44,627 nt of DNA from a virus, in IMG/VR virus record IMGVR_UViG_3300005253_000113, positions 1-44,627 of that record; one strand, given 5' to 3'. Shown one piece after another: positions 21,172 through 28,930 of the stretch. Positions within the stretch are counted from its first letter, which is position 1, and every line of letters begins with the position of its first letter. A program made the translations under genes and the position numbers. The notes beneath the pieces are model-generated. The model searched no databases and had not been told where the DNA came from. It was given only the letters and a program-made list of their open reading frames with translations.

Positions 21172-21740
21172 CTACAACCAAACAAGACCTGATAGACTTT
21201 GAAGCAGAAATAGCAGAACTGTTTGAGGTGGGCAAGATAAAAGCGCCGGTCCACCTGTCAGGGGGCAACGAAGATGCCCTTATCCGCATATTCCAGCAGG
21301 TGAAGCCAGACGACTGGGTATTCAGCACCCACCGCAGCCACCACCATGCCCTCTTGAAGGGCATCCCTAGGGAGTGGCTAAAGGCAGAGATAATCGCAGG
21401 GCACAGCATCACCCTCAACAATGCCGAATATCACTTCTTCACCTCAGCTATCGTGGGCGGCATATTACCTATCGCTGTAGGGGTTGCTATGACGGGACAG
21501 AGGGTATGGTGCTTTGTGGGAGACATGGCGGCAGAGACGGGGGTATTCAATGAGTGCTTGAAATATGCTAGAGGGCATGGCCTGCCGATTAAGTTTGTAG
21601 TTGAAGATAACGGGCTATCAGTCCAGACGCCTACAAGGGAAGTATGGGGGAGCGTCCCTTCAGTGGTTGATGAAGATGAGTATTATCAGTATAACCCAAC
21701 CTGGCCTCACCAGAGCACGGGGAAGAATGTCATATTTTAG
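21168..21740 (+). CDS. Thiamine diphosphate-dependent E1 component, alpha-like subunit
   Basis: 190 residues from ATG 21168. E1-alpha landmarks in order: HLSGGNEDALIRIF (about 25), DWVFSTHRSHHHALLKG (about 45), SAIVGGILPIAVGVAMTG, and the diphosphate-binding motif GDMAAETGVFNECLKYA ... EDNGLSVQTPT (about 117-157). The consensus GDG is GDM here and NN is DN, unusual changes. Length is about 60 percent of a full E1-alpha. No lipoyl E2 or E3 exists in the genome, so it is not a dehydrogenase complex. A carboligase or decarboxylase role with the next gene is inferred. Confidence 0.85.
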   Translation: MTTTKQDLIDFEAEIAELFEVGKIKAPVHLSGGNEDALIRIFQQVKPDDWVFSTHRSHHHALLKGIPREWLKAEIIAGHSITLNNAEYHFFTSAIVGGILPIAVGVAMTGQRVWCFVGDMAAETGVFNECLKYARGHGLPIKFVVEDNGLSVQTPTREVWGSVPSVVDEDEYYQYNPTWPHQSTGKNVIF

Positions 21741-22254
21741 CGAAATCAAGAATGCCATGACCTGGCTGGGCCAGCAACCCGATACCATATTCATCGGCCA
21801 GCAGGTGCGGTATCCTGGCAACGCCATGTTCGCCACTCTGGAAGGCGTGCCGATGGAGCAGCGTATCGAGTTCCCGGTAGCAGAGGACTTCCAGTTAGGG
21901 GCAAGTATAGGCATGGCCTTAACGGGCAAGGTGGTTATCTCCATCTTCCCCCGCATGGACTTCCTGATGTGTGCTATGAACCAACTGGTCAACCACCTGG
22001 ACAAGTTGGAGGAGTTCACCCACGGCCAGTATAAGGCGAAGGTCATTATCAGGGTGGGCGTAGGCTCTACAGAGCCACTTAATCCTGGTGTCCAGCATTG
22101 CGGGGACTATACGAGAGGATTAAGGGCAATGCTAAAGAATGTAGGGATTGTCCGAATTACCAATACAGAGCGAGTGATGGCAACCTATGATGATGTGTAT
22201 TGCTATCCTGGAAGCTATGTAGTCGTAGAGGAGATGGGGGAATATGGCCACTGA
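21727..22254 (+). CDS. Thiamine diphosphate-dependent E1 component, beta-like (pyrimidine-domain) subunit
   Basis: 175 residues from ATG 21727 (GGGGAAG upstream), overlapping the alpha gene by 14 bases. Pyrimidine-binding domain features: FIGQQVRYPGNAMF, then RIEFPVAEDFQLGASIGMAL with the conserved Glu in VAED that activates thiamine, then FPRMDFLMCAMNQLVNHL, as in E1-beta (DF..a.dQ..n). The C-terminal transketolase domain is mostly missing, leaving a minimal catalytic half. Together with the previous gene it could form an active alpha2beta2 enzyme. Confidence 0.85.
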   Translation: MSYFSEIKNAMTWLGQQPDTIFIGQQVRYPGNAMFATLEGVPMEQRIEFPVAEDFQLGASIGMALTGKVVISIFPRMDFLMCAMNQLVNHLDKLEEFTHGQYKAKVIIRVGVGSTEPLNPGVQHCGDYTRGLRAMLKNVGIVRITNTERVMATYDDVYCYPGSYVVVEEMGEYGH

Positions 22255-23356
22255 ATGGCTTCCTGAGAACAAGTATAACAGTTTCAACAGCTTCAAGGGG
22301 TTAGCTTACTATGAGCATTACAAGAAGATTGTAGGCTGGCTTGACGACAAGAATCCCCTACCCCCACCTATCGAGGTCAACCTCGACCCCTACGCCGAGT
22401 GTAACATATCGTGCTACTTCTGCATTACCCAACGGTATCTGAAACACCATCGGGCAGAGGTGGGGGAGATGCGGAAGCTCCCCGCTGGGTATATGCACCG
22501 GCTGGTTGACTTCCTGGCTGATTGGGGTGTGAAGGGCTTATGCGTTTCAGGTGGGGGTGAGGCGAGCTTACATGAGGCCACGCCAGAGATTCTCAATCAC
22601 GCCGATGGCAGGGGCATGAAAGTAAGCCTGTTCACCAACGCCGTCAATATCAGCGATAGGCTGATGCATGAGGTTATGAAGTGCCAATGGATAACCATCT
22701 CCGTAGATGCTGGCGATAGGGAAACATACGAGAGGGTCAAGGGTAGGGACAAGTTTGACCAGGTAGTGGCCAATATAAAGAAGCTGGCAAACTTCCGTCA
22801 GGACATCTACGAAGTCATGCTGACCTGGTGCTCCCTGGTGCTGCCGGAGAACCTGTATTCCCTCCATGAGCAATGCAAGGTGGCGAAGGAATCGGGTGCC
22901 CAGGTGTTCCGTGTCAGGCCCGTGGACTTTGAGCGTTGTGATATCGAGGGGCACAGGAAGTTGCCGATAGATGTGGAGGCCGTGAAGGAGCAGTTTGAGA
23001 GATGCCACGAGGAGGAGACCTCAGACTTCAAAGTCTATACTACTACCCACAAGTTTGACGAGAACTTCCATGTAGCCCACCGATTCAAGAAATGCATGGC
23101 AACGCCATTGCTGCTGCCCATATTGACTGATGGCAATGGCTACTTGTGTGTTGACCATAAAATGGAGGCCAAATACAGGCTCGGCTCTGCATACCCCAAT
23201 CCTAAGCAAATCCTGGAATGGTGGGGCAGCGATGCCCACCGGGATATGATGCAGAGCGCGGACATCAATGGGTGCTCTCGTTGCACATTCGGGGAATATC
23301 ATCGCCAAATATCGGAGGTGGTCATGGAGGACAGGTTATGCCTAAGTTTCCCGTAA
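22244..23356 (+). CDS. Radical SAM enzyme, SPASM-like
   Basis: 370 residues, overlapping the previous gene. The iron-sulfur motif CNISCYFC (Cx3Cx2C) is near residue 55, followed by GVKGLCVSGGGEASLH (GGE-like SAM-binding motif) and VSLFTNAVNISD, a standard radical SAM barrel. The C-terminal part has KKCMATPLLLPILTDGNGYL, CVDHK and NGCSRCTFGEYH, a cysteine pattern like a SPASM or twitch domain holding an auxiliary cluster. Such enzymes do difficult C-H chemistry on peptides, sugars or alcohols. Substrate unknown; the neighbours argue for a small sugar-like molecule. Confidence 0.9.
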   Translation: MATEWLPENKYNSFNSFKGLAYYEHYKKIVGWLDDKNPLPPPIEVNLDPYAECNISCYFCITQRYLKHHRAEVGEMRKLPAGYMHRLVDFLADWGVKGLCVSGGGEASLHEATPEILNHADGRGMKVSLFTNAVNISDRLMHEVMKCQWITISVDAGDRETYERVKGRDKFDQVVANIKKLANFRQDIYEVMLTWCSLVLPENLYSLHEQCKVAKESGAQVFRVRPVDFERCDIEGHRKLPIDVEAVKEQFERCHEEETSDFKVYTTTHKFDENFHVAHRFKKCMATPLLLPILTDGNGYLCVDHKMEAKYRLGSAYPNPKQILEWWGSDAHRDMMQSADINGCSRCTFGEYHRQISEVVMEDRLCLSFP

Positions 23357-23766
23357 TCGTCATGGTAAGTGGTCACTTCGACCCGCTGCATGACGGACAC
23401 CTTAGCTATCTGAAACAGGCGATAGCGCATGGAGATGCAATACTCTGCGTAGTCTCCAGTGATGCCCAACTCATGATGAAGAAGGGGAATGTGAATATCC
23501 CCCAGCGAGGGAGAAGTAACATTGTGAGGCTTATCCTGGAGGGTATGCGGGTATTGAATGTGGTGGTGGTGAACCAGTGGGATAAAGAAACAACGCTGGT
23601 GGCCGAGGCTTTACGAGTGTTAAAGCCTGCTGTATTCTTTAGGGGTGGTGATAAGACGATAGAGGATATGCCCCCAGAGGAACGGCAGGTATGTGATGAA
23701 CTGGGGATTGAGATACGCCATGCCGTATTGGAACATGACCGGCATGGAGCAAGGATGGTGGTATGA
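23338..23766 (+). CDS. Cytidylyltransferase-like nucleotidyltransferase
   Basis: 142 residues from ATG 23338. Nucleotide-binding HxGH-type signature: VSGHFDPLHDGHLSYL near residue 10, as in glycerol-3-phosphate cytidylyltransferase and the ADP-heptose-type enzymes (HldE C-terminal half). A second part KPAVFFRGGDKT matches the family's central motif. It would join NTP and a phosphorylated polyol or sugar, giving an activated donor for a glycosyltransferase. Overlaps both radical SAM genes, so all three are probably made together. CTP versus ATP cannot be decided. Confidence 0.85.
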   Translation: MPKFPVIVMVSGHFDPLHDGHLSYLKQAIAHGDAILCVVSSDAQLMMKKGNVNIPQRGRSNIVRLILEGMRVLNVVVVNQWDKETTLVAEALRVLKPAVFFRGGDKTIEDMPPEERQVCDELGIEIRHAVLEHDRHGARMVV

Positions 23767-25049
23767 CCACTGACCTCGTGCTAGTGAATCCCAATGGGCG
23801 GCTTCAAGTCCCCTTCGCTGCGGTAGAACCCCCGCTGTGGCTAGGGCTGATAGCAGGGAACTATGTCGGCAGGGGCGACCCAGACCTTAGAATCCTGGAT
23901 GCCGAGGCAGAAAACTTGACCATAGAGCAGACGGTGAAGCGAGTGGAGGAATATAATACCAAAGACATACTCCTGGTTGTGATGGGCAATAACCCTTCCG
24001 TATCGTCAACCCCGAAGTGGCCAGTGGCCGGAAGGTTGCTGAAGCGGTTGCCTACAGCTATGGTAGCAGGGCTTCACCCGATGGCCATGAAACATCCGAG
24101 GGACTGGGGAGAACTCAAGGGCACACCTTCCGTTCCCTGGGAGATGTTCGACCTCTCCAAATACCGCGCCCACAACTGGCATTGCCTTGACGACCTGGAT
24201 AGGCGCAGCCCATACGCAGTCCTCTACACTTCCCTGAATTGTCCTTTTAGCTGCCACTACTGCAACATACACGCCCTCTACGGCGGCCATACGGTGCGTT
24301 ACCGCCCTATGGAAAAGGTGAAACAGGAGCTGGATTACTTCGCAGCCAAGGGCATCAGGAATATCAAGATATGGGATGAGTGTTTCACCCTGAACACCCA
24401 GAGGGTGAGGGAGATATGCGATTACATAATCAGCCAGGGCTACGACTTCAATATGTGGGCTTATGGCAGATTAGATTCCGTTGATCCCGTGATGCTATCC
24501 AGGATGTGGAGAGCTGGCATCAGGTGGATAGCCTACGGGTTTGAAAGCACCGGCGATAAGAAGTTCAAACAATCCGATTGGGCTGTCCAGGTGACTCAGG
24601 AATCGGGCCTTAGCATCATAGCAAACTTTATGTTTGGCCTGCCTGGGGAGAAGTTGGGGGATATGCAGGCGAGCCTCGACTACGCCATGAAGCGGAACTT
24701 TGAATGGTTGAACCTGAGTATAGCCCTACCCTACCCTGGCTCTCCATGGTGGTATAGTTTGAAACGCAAACCCACTAAATGGGAGAGGTTTGGGCAGTTT
24801 AATCCCAATATGTATGGCAGCAGGAAGGCCATTGATTTCAGGCGGGAGGCATTTAAGCAATACTTCTCACGGCCAGAATATCTAAAGAAGATTGGGCGAA
24901 AGTTTGGGGACGGGGCTGTAGAGCATATAAAAGGGATGTTGAAGTGGCAGACAATAGAGAGATTTTATGCTCTTGCTGGAACTTCTAGCGGGGGCAATAC
25001 ACTCACAGTAGAACAGATAAGAGCCGCTCTTAAAATACTTAAAACTTGA
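23763..25049 (+). CDS. Radical SAM enzyme with B12-binding-like N-terminus
   Basis: 428 residues, ATGA overlap with the previous gene. The N-terminal 110 residues (LVLVNPNGRLQ, PLWLGLIAGNYVG, RILDAEAENLT) follow the fold of cobalamin-binding domains in this superfamily, but no clear DxHxxG is present. The radical SAM motif is CPFSCHYCN near 160, then GIRNIKIWDECFTLN and GIRWIAYGFESTG, followed by FMFGLPGEKLGDM, the usual Elp3/MiaB-type order. Likely methylates or rearranges an intermediate of the neighbouring pathway. Last gene of the overlapping run. Confidence 0.9.
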   Translation: MTTDLVLVNPNGRLQVPFAAVEPPLWLGLIAGNYVGRGDPDLRILDAEAENLTIEQTVKRVEEYNTKDILLVVMGNNPSVSSTPKWPVAGRLLKRLPTAMVAGLHPMAMKHPRDWGELKGTPSVPWEMFDLSKYRAHNWHCLDDLDRRSPYAVLYTSLNCPFSCHYCNIHALYGGHTVRYRPMEKVKQELDYFAAKGIRNIKIWDECFTLNTQRVREICDYIISQGYDFNMWAYGRLDSVDPVMLSRMWRAGIRWIAYGFESTGDKKFKQSDWAVQVTQESGLSIIANFMFGLPGEKLGDMQASLDYAMKRNFEWLNLSIALPYPGSPWWYSLKRKPTKWERFGQFNPNMYGSRKAIDFRREAFKQYFSRPEYLKKIGRKFGDGAVEHIKGMLKWQTIERFYALAGTSSGGNTLTVEQIRAALKILKT

Positions 25050-25064
25050 CAAACGGAGCAGTCT

Positions 25065-25253
25065 ATGGTAAGACTTATGTTAAGACAACTTTCTAATGTA
25101 ACCATAAGTTACCTACATCAGGAACTAGAGACGGTTCGGTGTTGCCAGTGTAATAGCATTATCGGTGAGAAGCTCGATGGGCGAATCACCCTGAAGTGCA
25201 AACACTGTGGACAGTTACAGGAGATACAGACGGCAAGAACCGCTTCGTTTTAA
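25065..25253 (+). CDS. Com-like zinc ribbon protein, 62 aa
   Basis: ATG 25065 with GGAG seven bases upstream. VRCCQCNSIIGE and LKCKHCGQLQEI form the zinc ribbon of the Mu Com family, a small protein that binds mRNA and switches on translation of the DNA-modifying Mom protein. Whether this one regulates the upstream modification-like cluster is speculation. A terminator follows directly, closing this transcription unit. Confidence 0.7.
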   Translation: MVRLMLRQLSNVTISYLHQELETVRCCQCNSIIGEKLDGRITLKCKHCGQLQEIQTARTASF

Positions 25254-25274
25254 CAACTAAATATTAGCGCCCCC

Positions 25275-25320
25275 AGAGGCCAGTTTTTGAGGTTAAGCAC
25301 CCTTAAACTGGCCTCTTTGC
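25275..25320 (+). terminator. Rho-independent terminator
   Basis: Perfect 12-base stem AGAGGCCAGTTT (25275-25286) / AAACTGGCCTCT (25305-25316), 18-base loop, then TTGCATTT. It separates the metabolic cluster from the scaffold and capsid genes. Confidence 0.75.
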
Positions 25321-25342
25321 ATTTCAAGCAAAGGAGGATGTT

Positions 25343-26077
25343 TTGGTAGAACAAGCTGAAGTCGATACGAATCAGCAGGTAACGGGAGAGGCGGAACCAG
25401 AGGGCGACTTACAGCCCGAAGTCCTGACGCCAACAGGCCCTACCGTAGAGGAGTTAAAGACTCAGTTGACTGCTTTAGAGGGCAAATACACCAAAGAAGT
25501 AGCCGATAAGGATAGGGGCAATGCGAGGCTGGCAAAAGAGATTGATACCTTAAAAAGGGCCATTCAGCCCTTAGCCCGCCGAACCTTCGGAGAAGAAGAT
25601 GAACCCGTAGAGACTGAGTATCAGCGTTGGCAAAGGGAACTGGCTGCCGGGGATAAGGCCGATAGCCCCCAACCCACTCAGCAGGTAACACAAGCACAGC
25701 GTGACACGACCATCAGGCTGCAAACCCTGGCTGATGAGTATGGCGTGGACTACGCCAACCCCCCTGTGGAGTTGAGTGGAGTAATAGACGAGTTAGCCAA
25801 CCTCTACTACTCTGACAAGCCAGATGGTGCGGTTAAGGTGTGGAAAGCGGGACTGGCGAAGATGAGGACAGACAAGCAAACCACAGCCGATAAAGAGGCA
25901 AAGGCGAAGCAGGCCGATGCGGAGCGTAAAGCAGAGCAAGGCCAAAGGGACACAACGCCATCTACGGGAGGTGGAGCATCAAGCTACGAAGGAATCAGGG
26001 ATGCATGGATGAAAAACCCGAATGACCCGGGCGCTTACGCCGCTTATGTAGAAGCACGGAGAGCACGGGGGATTTGA
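25343..26077 (+). CDS. Capsid scaffold-like protein
   Basis: 244 residues from TTG 25343, with AGGAGG five bases upstream. Acidic N-terminus (NQQVTGEAEPEGDLQPEVL), a coiled-coil stretch (TVEELKTQLTALEGKYTKEV), an acidic middle (RRTFGEEDEPVETEYQ) and a Lys/Gln/Glu-rich C-terminal helix. This composition directly before the major capsid gene is the standard picture of a scaffolding protein, which guides shell assembly and leaves the head. Sequence similarity in this family is low, so the call rests on composition and place. Confidence 0.75.
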   Translation: MVEQAEVDTNQQVTGEAEPEGDLQPEVLTPTGPTVEELKTQLTALEGKYTKEVADKDRGNARLAKEIDTLKRAIQPLARRTFGEEDEPVETEYQRWQRELAAGDKADSPQPTQQVTQAQRDTTIRLQTLADEYGVDYANPPVELSGVIDELANLYYSDKPDGAVKVWKAGLAKMRTDKQTTADKEAKAKQADAERKAEQGQRDTTPSTGGGASSYEGIRDAWMKNPNDPGAYAAYVEARRARGI

Positions 26078-26091
26078 CAAGGAGGAGATAA

Positions 26092-26973
26092 GTGGGAGTT
26101 ACAACTTTAGCAGAACTTGGGGATACCATCCCTACGGTTATCGAGGAGGCGATGTTCACGGCCCAACACAAGGCCATCATGCGGGCCTTAGCCTGGAACA
26201 TCCGCAAGGGCAAAGGCACGAATGTCAATGTGCCATATTTCAATGAGGCTACGGCTAGCCAGTTAACTGAGGCCGTGGACATGACTGCCAGCCAGACCAT
26301 GCAGGATACCAATGTCCAGATTGTGCCCTACGAGGTGGGTCTGAAGATAATCCTCACCGACAATGTCCTTGAGGACGACAACGAAGACCTGAAACGGGCA
26401 GCGGGAGTCCTGCTGGGTGATGGGTTTGAGAAGAAGCGTGACCAAGACCTATTGGGGCAGCTTGACGATGCTACCACCTCCCTGGCTGCTTCTGCCAACG
26501 CCCTTACCCTGGGGCATATCGCCGCAGCCAGAGCTACCCTTATGGGGAATGCAACGACTGCCGGTGGGCCAGCGCCGACACCCTATGCCTGTGTTATCCA
26601 CCCCTACCAGGAATTGGACATCGTGGACATCCTTACCCCCTTAGTGCCCAGCGTGTCCAGCGTAGTCGGTGGGGTTGCGGGTGGAATCGCCGATGAGGTG
26701 CTGCGCCGGTATTCCGTTGGGCGGGTGTTCGATATACCCGTGATAGCGGATGGCAACATGGCGCTTACGGCCGTGGCTGCAAAGGGTGGTGTGTTCGCTT
26801 CGGGCAAACGCGGCGGGCTGATTTATGTCAGTGCCCGGGAGCCAAGCGTGGAGCCTGAGCGGGATGCCTCTTTGAGAGGCTGGGAGCTAAACTATGTGGG
26901 GCGCTATGGTGTCGGTGAGTATCTCCCAGGCTGGATTGTGGAACTCTTTGCCGATGCAACCGCTCCTGCCTAA
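26092..26973 (+). CDS. Major capsid protein (HK97-fold-like)
   Basis: 293 residues from GTG 26092 (AAGGAGGAG upstream). N-arm TTLAELGDTIPTVIEEAMFT, then an E-loop-like segment with NVNVPYFNEATASQL, MQDTNVQIVPYEVGLKIILT (P-domain strand region), the helix FEKKRDQDLLGQL and the A-domain YACVIHPYQELDIVDIL. These match the N4 gp56-like group of HK97-fold capsids in order and size. Forms the shell. It follows the scaffold gene and precedes a decoration-like protein, with no fused protease. Confidence 0.85.
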   Translation: MGVTTLAELGDTIPTVIEEAMFTAQHKAIMRALAWNIRKGKGTNVNVPYFNEATASQLTEAVDMTASQTMQDTNVQIVPYEVGLKIILTDNVLEDDNEDLKRAAGVLLGDGFEKKRDQDLLGQLDDATTSLAASANALTLGHIAAARATLMGNATTAGGPAPTPYACVIHPYQELDIVDILTPLVPSVSSVVGGVAGGIADEVLRRYSVGRVFDIPVIADGNMALTAVAAKGGVFASGKRGGLIYVSAREPSVEPERDASLRGWELNYVGRYGVGEYLPGWIVELFADATAPA

Positions 26974-27055
26974 AGTAAGGCAAAGGCAAGCAGAGTTTGC
27001 GAGAAGGGTAGTAACTCTAGAAAAACCGCCCCCAAACTAAGTAAAGGAGGTAGCG

Positions 27056-27856
27056 ATGGGCAGCTTCCCAAACGTTATCTACGGTGATCATGGAGACGAA
27101 AAGTCTACTTTCTCCGCCTCGCCTGGGGGGATAGGCTTGGGGCAACTAATGATCCTGCCGGACGGCAGGAAGTATCGGCTGGCAAGGGCCAGCACCGCCA
27201 CCGCTTTGACGGCAGGTGTTGTCGTGTCAACCTCGGCAACCCCAGTCGGGCATGGTGCTATAGGTGGCAGTGGGCTGATAGCAACAAACACGGCCACTGA
27301 GAATGTGGTAGGAGCAACGGCAGTCCACCTCATCTCCAAGAGCACGGTTCTAACAAAAGACCAGTATAAGGGTGGATTCCTGAATGTGCAGCTAAGTGCT
27401 GGTGCTGGGCAGATGTATAAGGTTAAGGGTAATGACTCGGCAGCCGTAAGCTCTCGGTGCAAGTTTGAGCTTGAGCCAACTGACCCAATAACGGTAGCCC
27501 TTGCCCCCAACTCTACCGCTTGCAGCCTTCGCAAAGGCCCCTATGACGACTGTATCACCTACTCCCGCAGCGCCGCTGTAGCCGGTGCCCCCGTTGGTGT
27601 AACCCCCGTAGCCGTTGCTGTTTCCCAGTATTTCTGGGTGCAACGGAGTGGCTATGCGAGCGTCCGAACGGCGGGGGCAACTGTAACTGTCGGTGAGGTG
27701 GTGGTATGCTCCACCGTTACCTCCGGCAGCGTCACGGTAGCCCTGTCCACCAATAACTCCATACGGGTAGACCAGCCTGGTGCGGTGCTGGGGTATGCAC
27801 TTGAGGCCCCCACCACCCCTGAAGCGGCAGCGGTTGACTTGATACTGGAACGATAA
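27056..27856 (+). CDS. Head decoration / capsid cement-like protein, 266 aa
   Basis: ATG 27056 with AAAGGAGGTAGCG upstream. Beta-rich, Val/Thr/Ala-rich sequence (ALTAGVVVSTSATPV, TVGEVVVCSTVTSG, PGAVLGYALEAPT). The C-terminus AAAVDLILER resembles the end of small capsid-associated proteins of the DUF2190-like type. Follows the capsid gene. Possibly decorates the shell surface. Confidence 0.6.
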   Translation: MGSFPNVIYGDHGDEKSTFSASPGGIGLGQLMILPDGRKYRLARASTATALTAGVVVSTSATPVGHGAIGGSGLIATNTATENVVGATAVHLISKSTVLTKDQYKGGFLNVQLSAGAGQMYKVKGNDSAAVSSRCKFELEPTDPITVALAPNSTACSLRKGPYDDCITYSRSAAVAGAPVGVTPVAVAVSQYFWVQRSGYASVRTAGATVTVGEVVVCSTVTSGSVTVALSTNNSIRVDQPGAVLGYALEAPTTPEAAAVDLILER

Positions 27857-27868
27857 GCGAGCAGGCTT

Positions 27869-27912
27869 GTGGTGTAGGGCTGGGCCTTCAACGGTAACTG
27901 GCCCTACACCAC
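27869..27912. terminator. Strong inverted repeat between decoration gene and glycosyltransferase gene
   Basis: Perfect 12-base stem GTGGTGTAGGGC (27869-27880) / GCCCTACACCAC (27901-27912), 20-base loop, followed by GGAGAAAAAGAAAG. There is no T tract on the plus strand. It may be an inefficient terminator that lowers expression downstream or an RNA stability element for capsid mRNA. Confidence 0.5.
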
Positions 27913-27934
27913 GGAGAAAAAGAAAGGGTGGTAT

Positions 27935-28930
27935 ATGACCTCTGAGGGAATTTACAATATCCTGGCAGGCAAGAGCGAACCGATAGACATCCTGTTACCC
28001 ACGAGGGGCAAGCTAGATGAGCTAACCAGACCGTGTGTCGAGGCCCTCTATGCCAACACCCGTAACCCGTTTCACCTGATAGTCCTGGATAGTTCCACGC
28101 CAGACATGGATAAAGGCAAGGACGAAACCCCCCAGTATTTTCGGCGTATGCAGATTGAACGGAATAATATAACCTACATACACTCCGGCACTGAGGGACA
28201 CCCCGAGGTCAACTGGAAGTCGGGCAATCATTTCTTCAATGTGGGTCTGGCCCACTCCAAACACCAGTATGCCGCCGCCGTGATGAACTCCGTCCGGGTG
28301 GAACCCGATTGGGACATTGTGCCCGTCCAGATGATGAAGGACAACCCCAGAATAGGCATAATTGGGATGAAGTGCCTCATGGGGCATAATGGGCTGATAG
28401 AAAGTGCCGGGATAAAAATGGTAGGCCACCTGCCCTGCGATATGGGCAGAGACCACCCCAGTCATCAGCTTTCAGGCTCCTACCCCTGCTTCTCTGTCCA
28501 GTGGGCCTTTGCGTTACTGCGCAAAGAAGCAGTAGTAGGAAACCTGGACGAAGATTTATGGCAGCCCTTTGTGGGCTGGGACGACATAGACAACACTGTT
28601 TACCTGAGATACAAAGGGTGGGAAGCGTGGTATTGCGGGCTAGGAGTAGGCTATCACTCCCCCCATGCCACAAGAGGCTCAGACACCGATAAGGCCCTAC
28701 TGATGAACAGGATGAACGCCGAGAAGTTCTATAAACGGTGGGGATACTGGGAGGAGTTCCTGAAGGCAAACCCCTATACCCCTGAGTTCTATGAGCAGGG
28801 GAAGGTGGAATTTCTGGCTGAAGCCAACAAGTTGCCGATGACATTCGAGGGTTCCCTGGCTACCCTTCCCAACCCACCCAAAGTAGAAAGCAGGACAGAT
28901 GGTAGCAAAAACCTTATCTCCGTCAGCTAG
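27935..28930 (+). CDS. Family 2-type glycosyltransferase
   Basis: 331 residues. The N-terminus (PIDILLPTRGKLDELTRPCV) and FHLIVLDSS are the nucleotide-binding start of a GT-A fold. Later segments include NPRIGIIGMKCLMG, CFSVQWAFALLRKEAVV and DEDLWQPFVGWDDIDNTVYL, the usual acceptor/ED-type region of family 2 enzymes. The metal-binding DxD is not obvious (MNSVRVEPDWDIV may replace it). It would add an activated sugar to a virion protein or DNA, and is the natural consumer of a product from 21168-25049. Confidence 0.8.
   Translation: MTSEGIYNILAGKSEPIDILLPTRGKLDELTRPCVEALYANTRNPFHLIVLDSSTPDMDKGKDETPQYFRRMQIERNNITYIHSGTEGHPEVNWKSGNHFFNVGLAHSKHQYAAAVMNSVRVEPDWDIVPVQMMKDNPRIGIIGMKCLMGHNGLIESAGIKMVGHLPCDMGRDHPSHQLSGSYPCFSVQWAFALLRKEAVVGNLDEDLWQPFVGWDDIDNTVYLRYKGWEAWYCGLGVGYHSPHATRGSDTDKALLMNRMNAEKFYKRWGYWEEFLKANPYTPEFYEQGKVEFLAEANKLPMTFEGSLATLPNPPKVESRTDGSKNLISVS

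Noticed and set aside
21168-22254. Pyruvate dehydrogenase-type complex
   Set aside because: The subunits are short, the diphosphate motif is altered and there is no lipoyl E2 or E3 gene in the genome.
21168-23766. Phosphonate pathway (phosphonopyruvate decarboxylase plus cytidylyltransferase)
   Set aside because: No phosphoenolpyruvate mutase is present and the alpha/beta halves look more like the E1 family. Kept only as a distant alternative.
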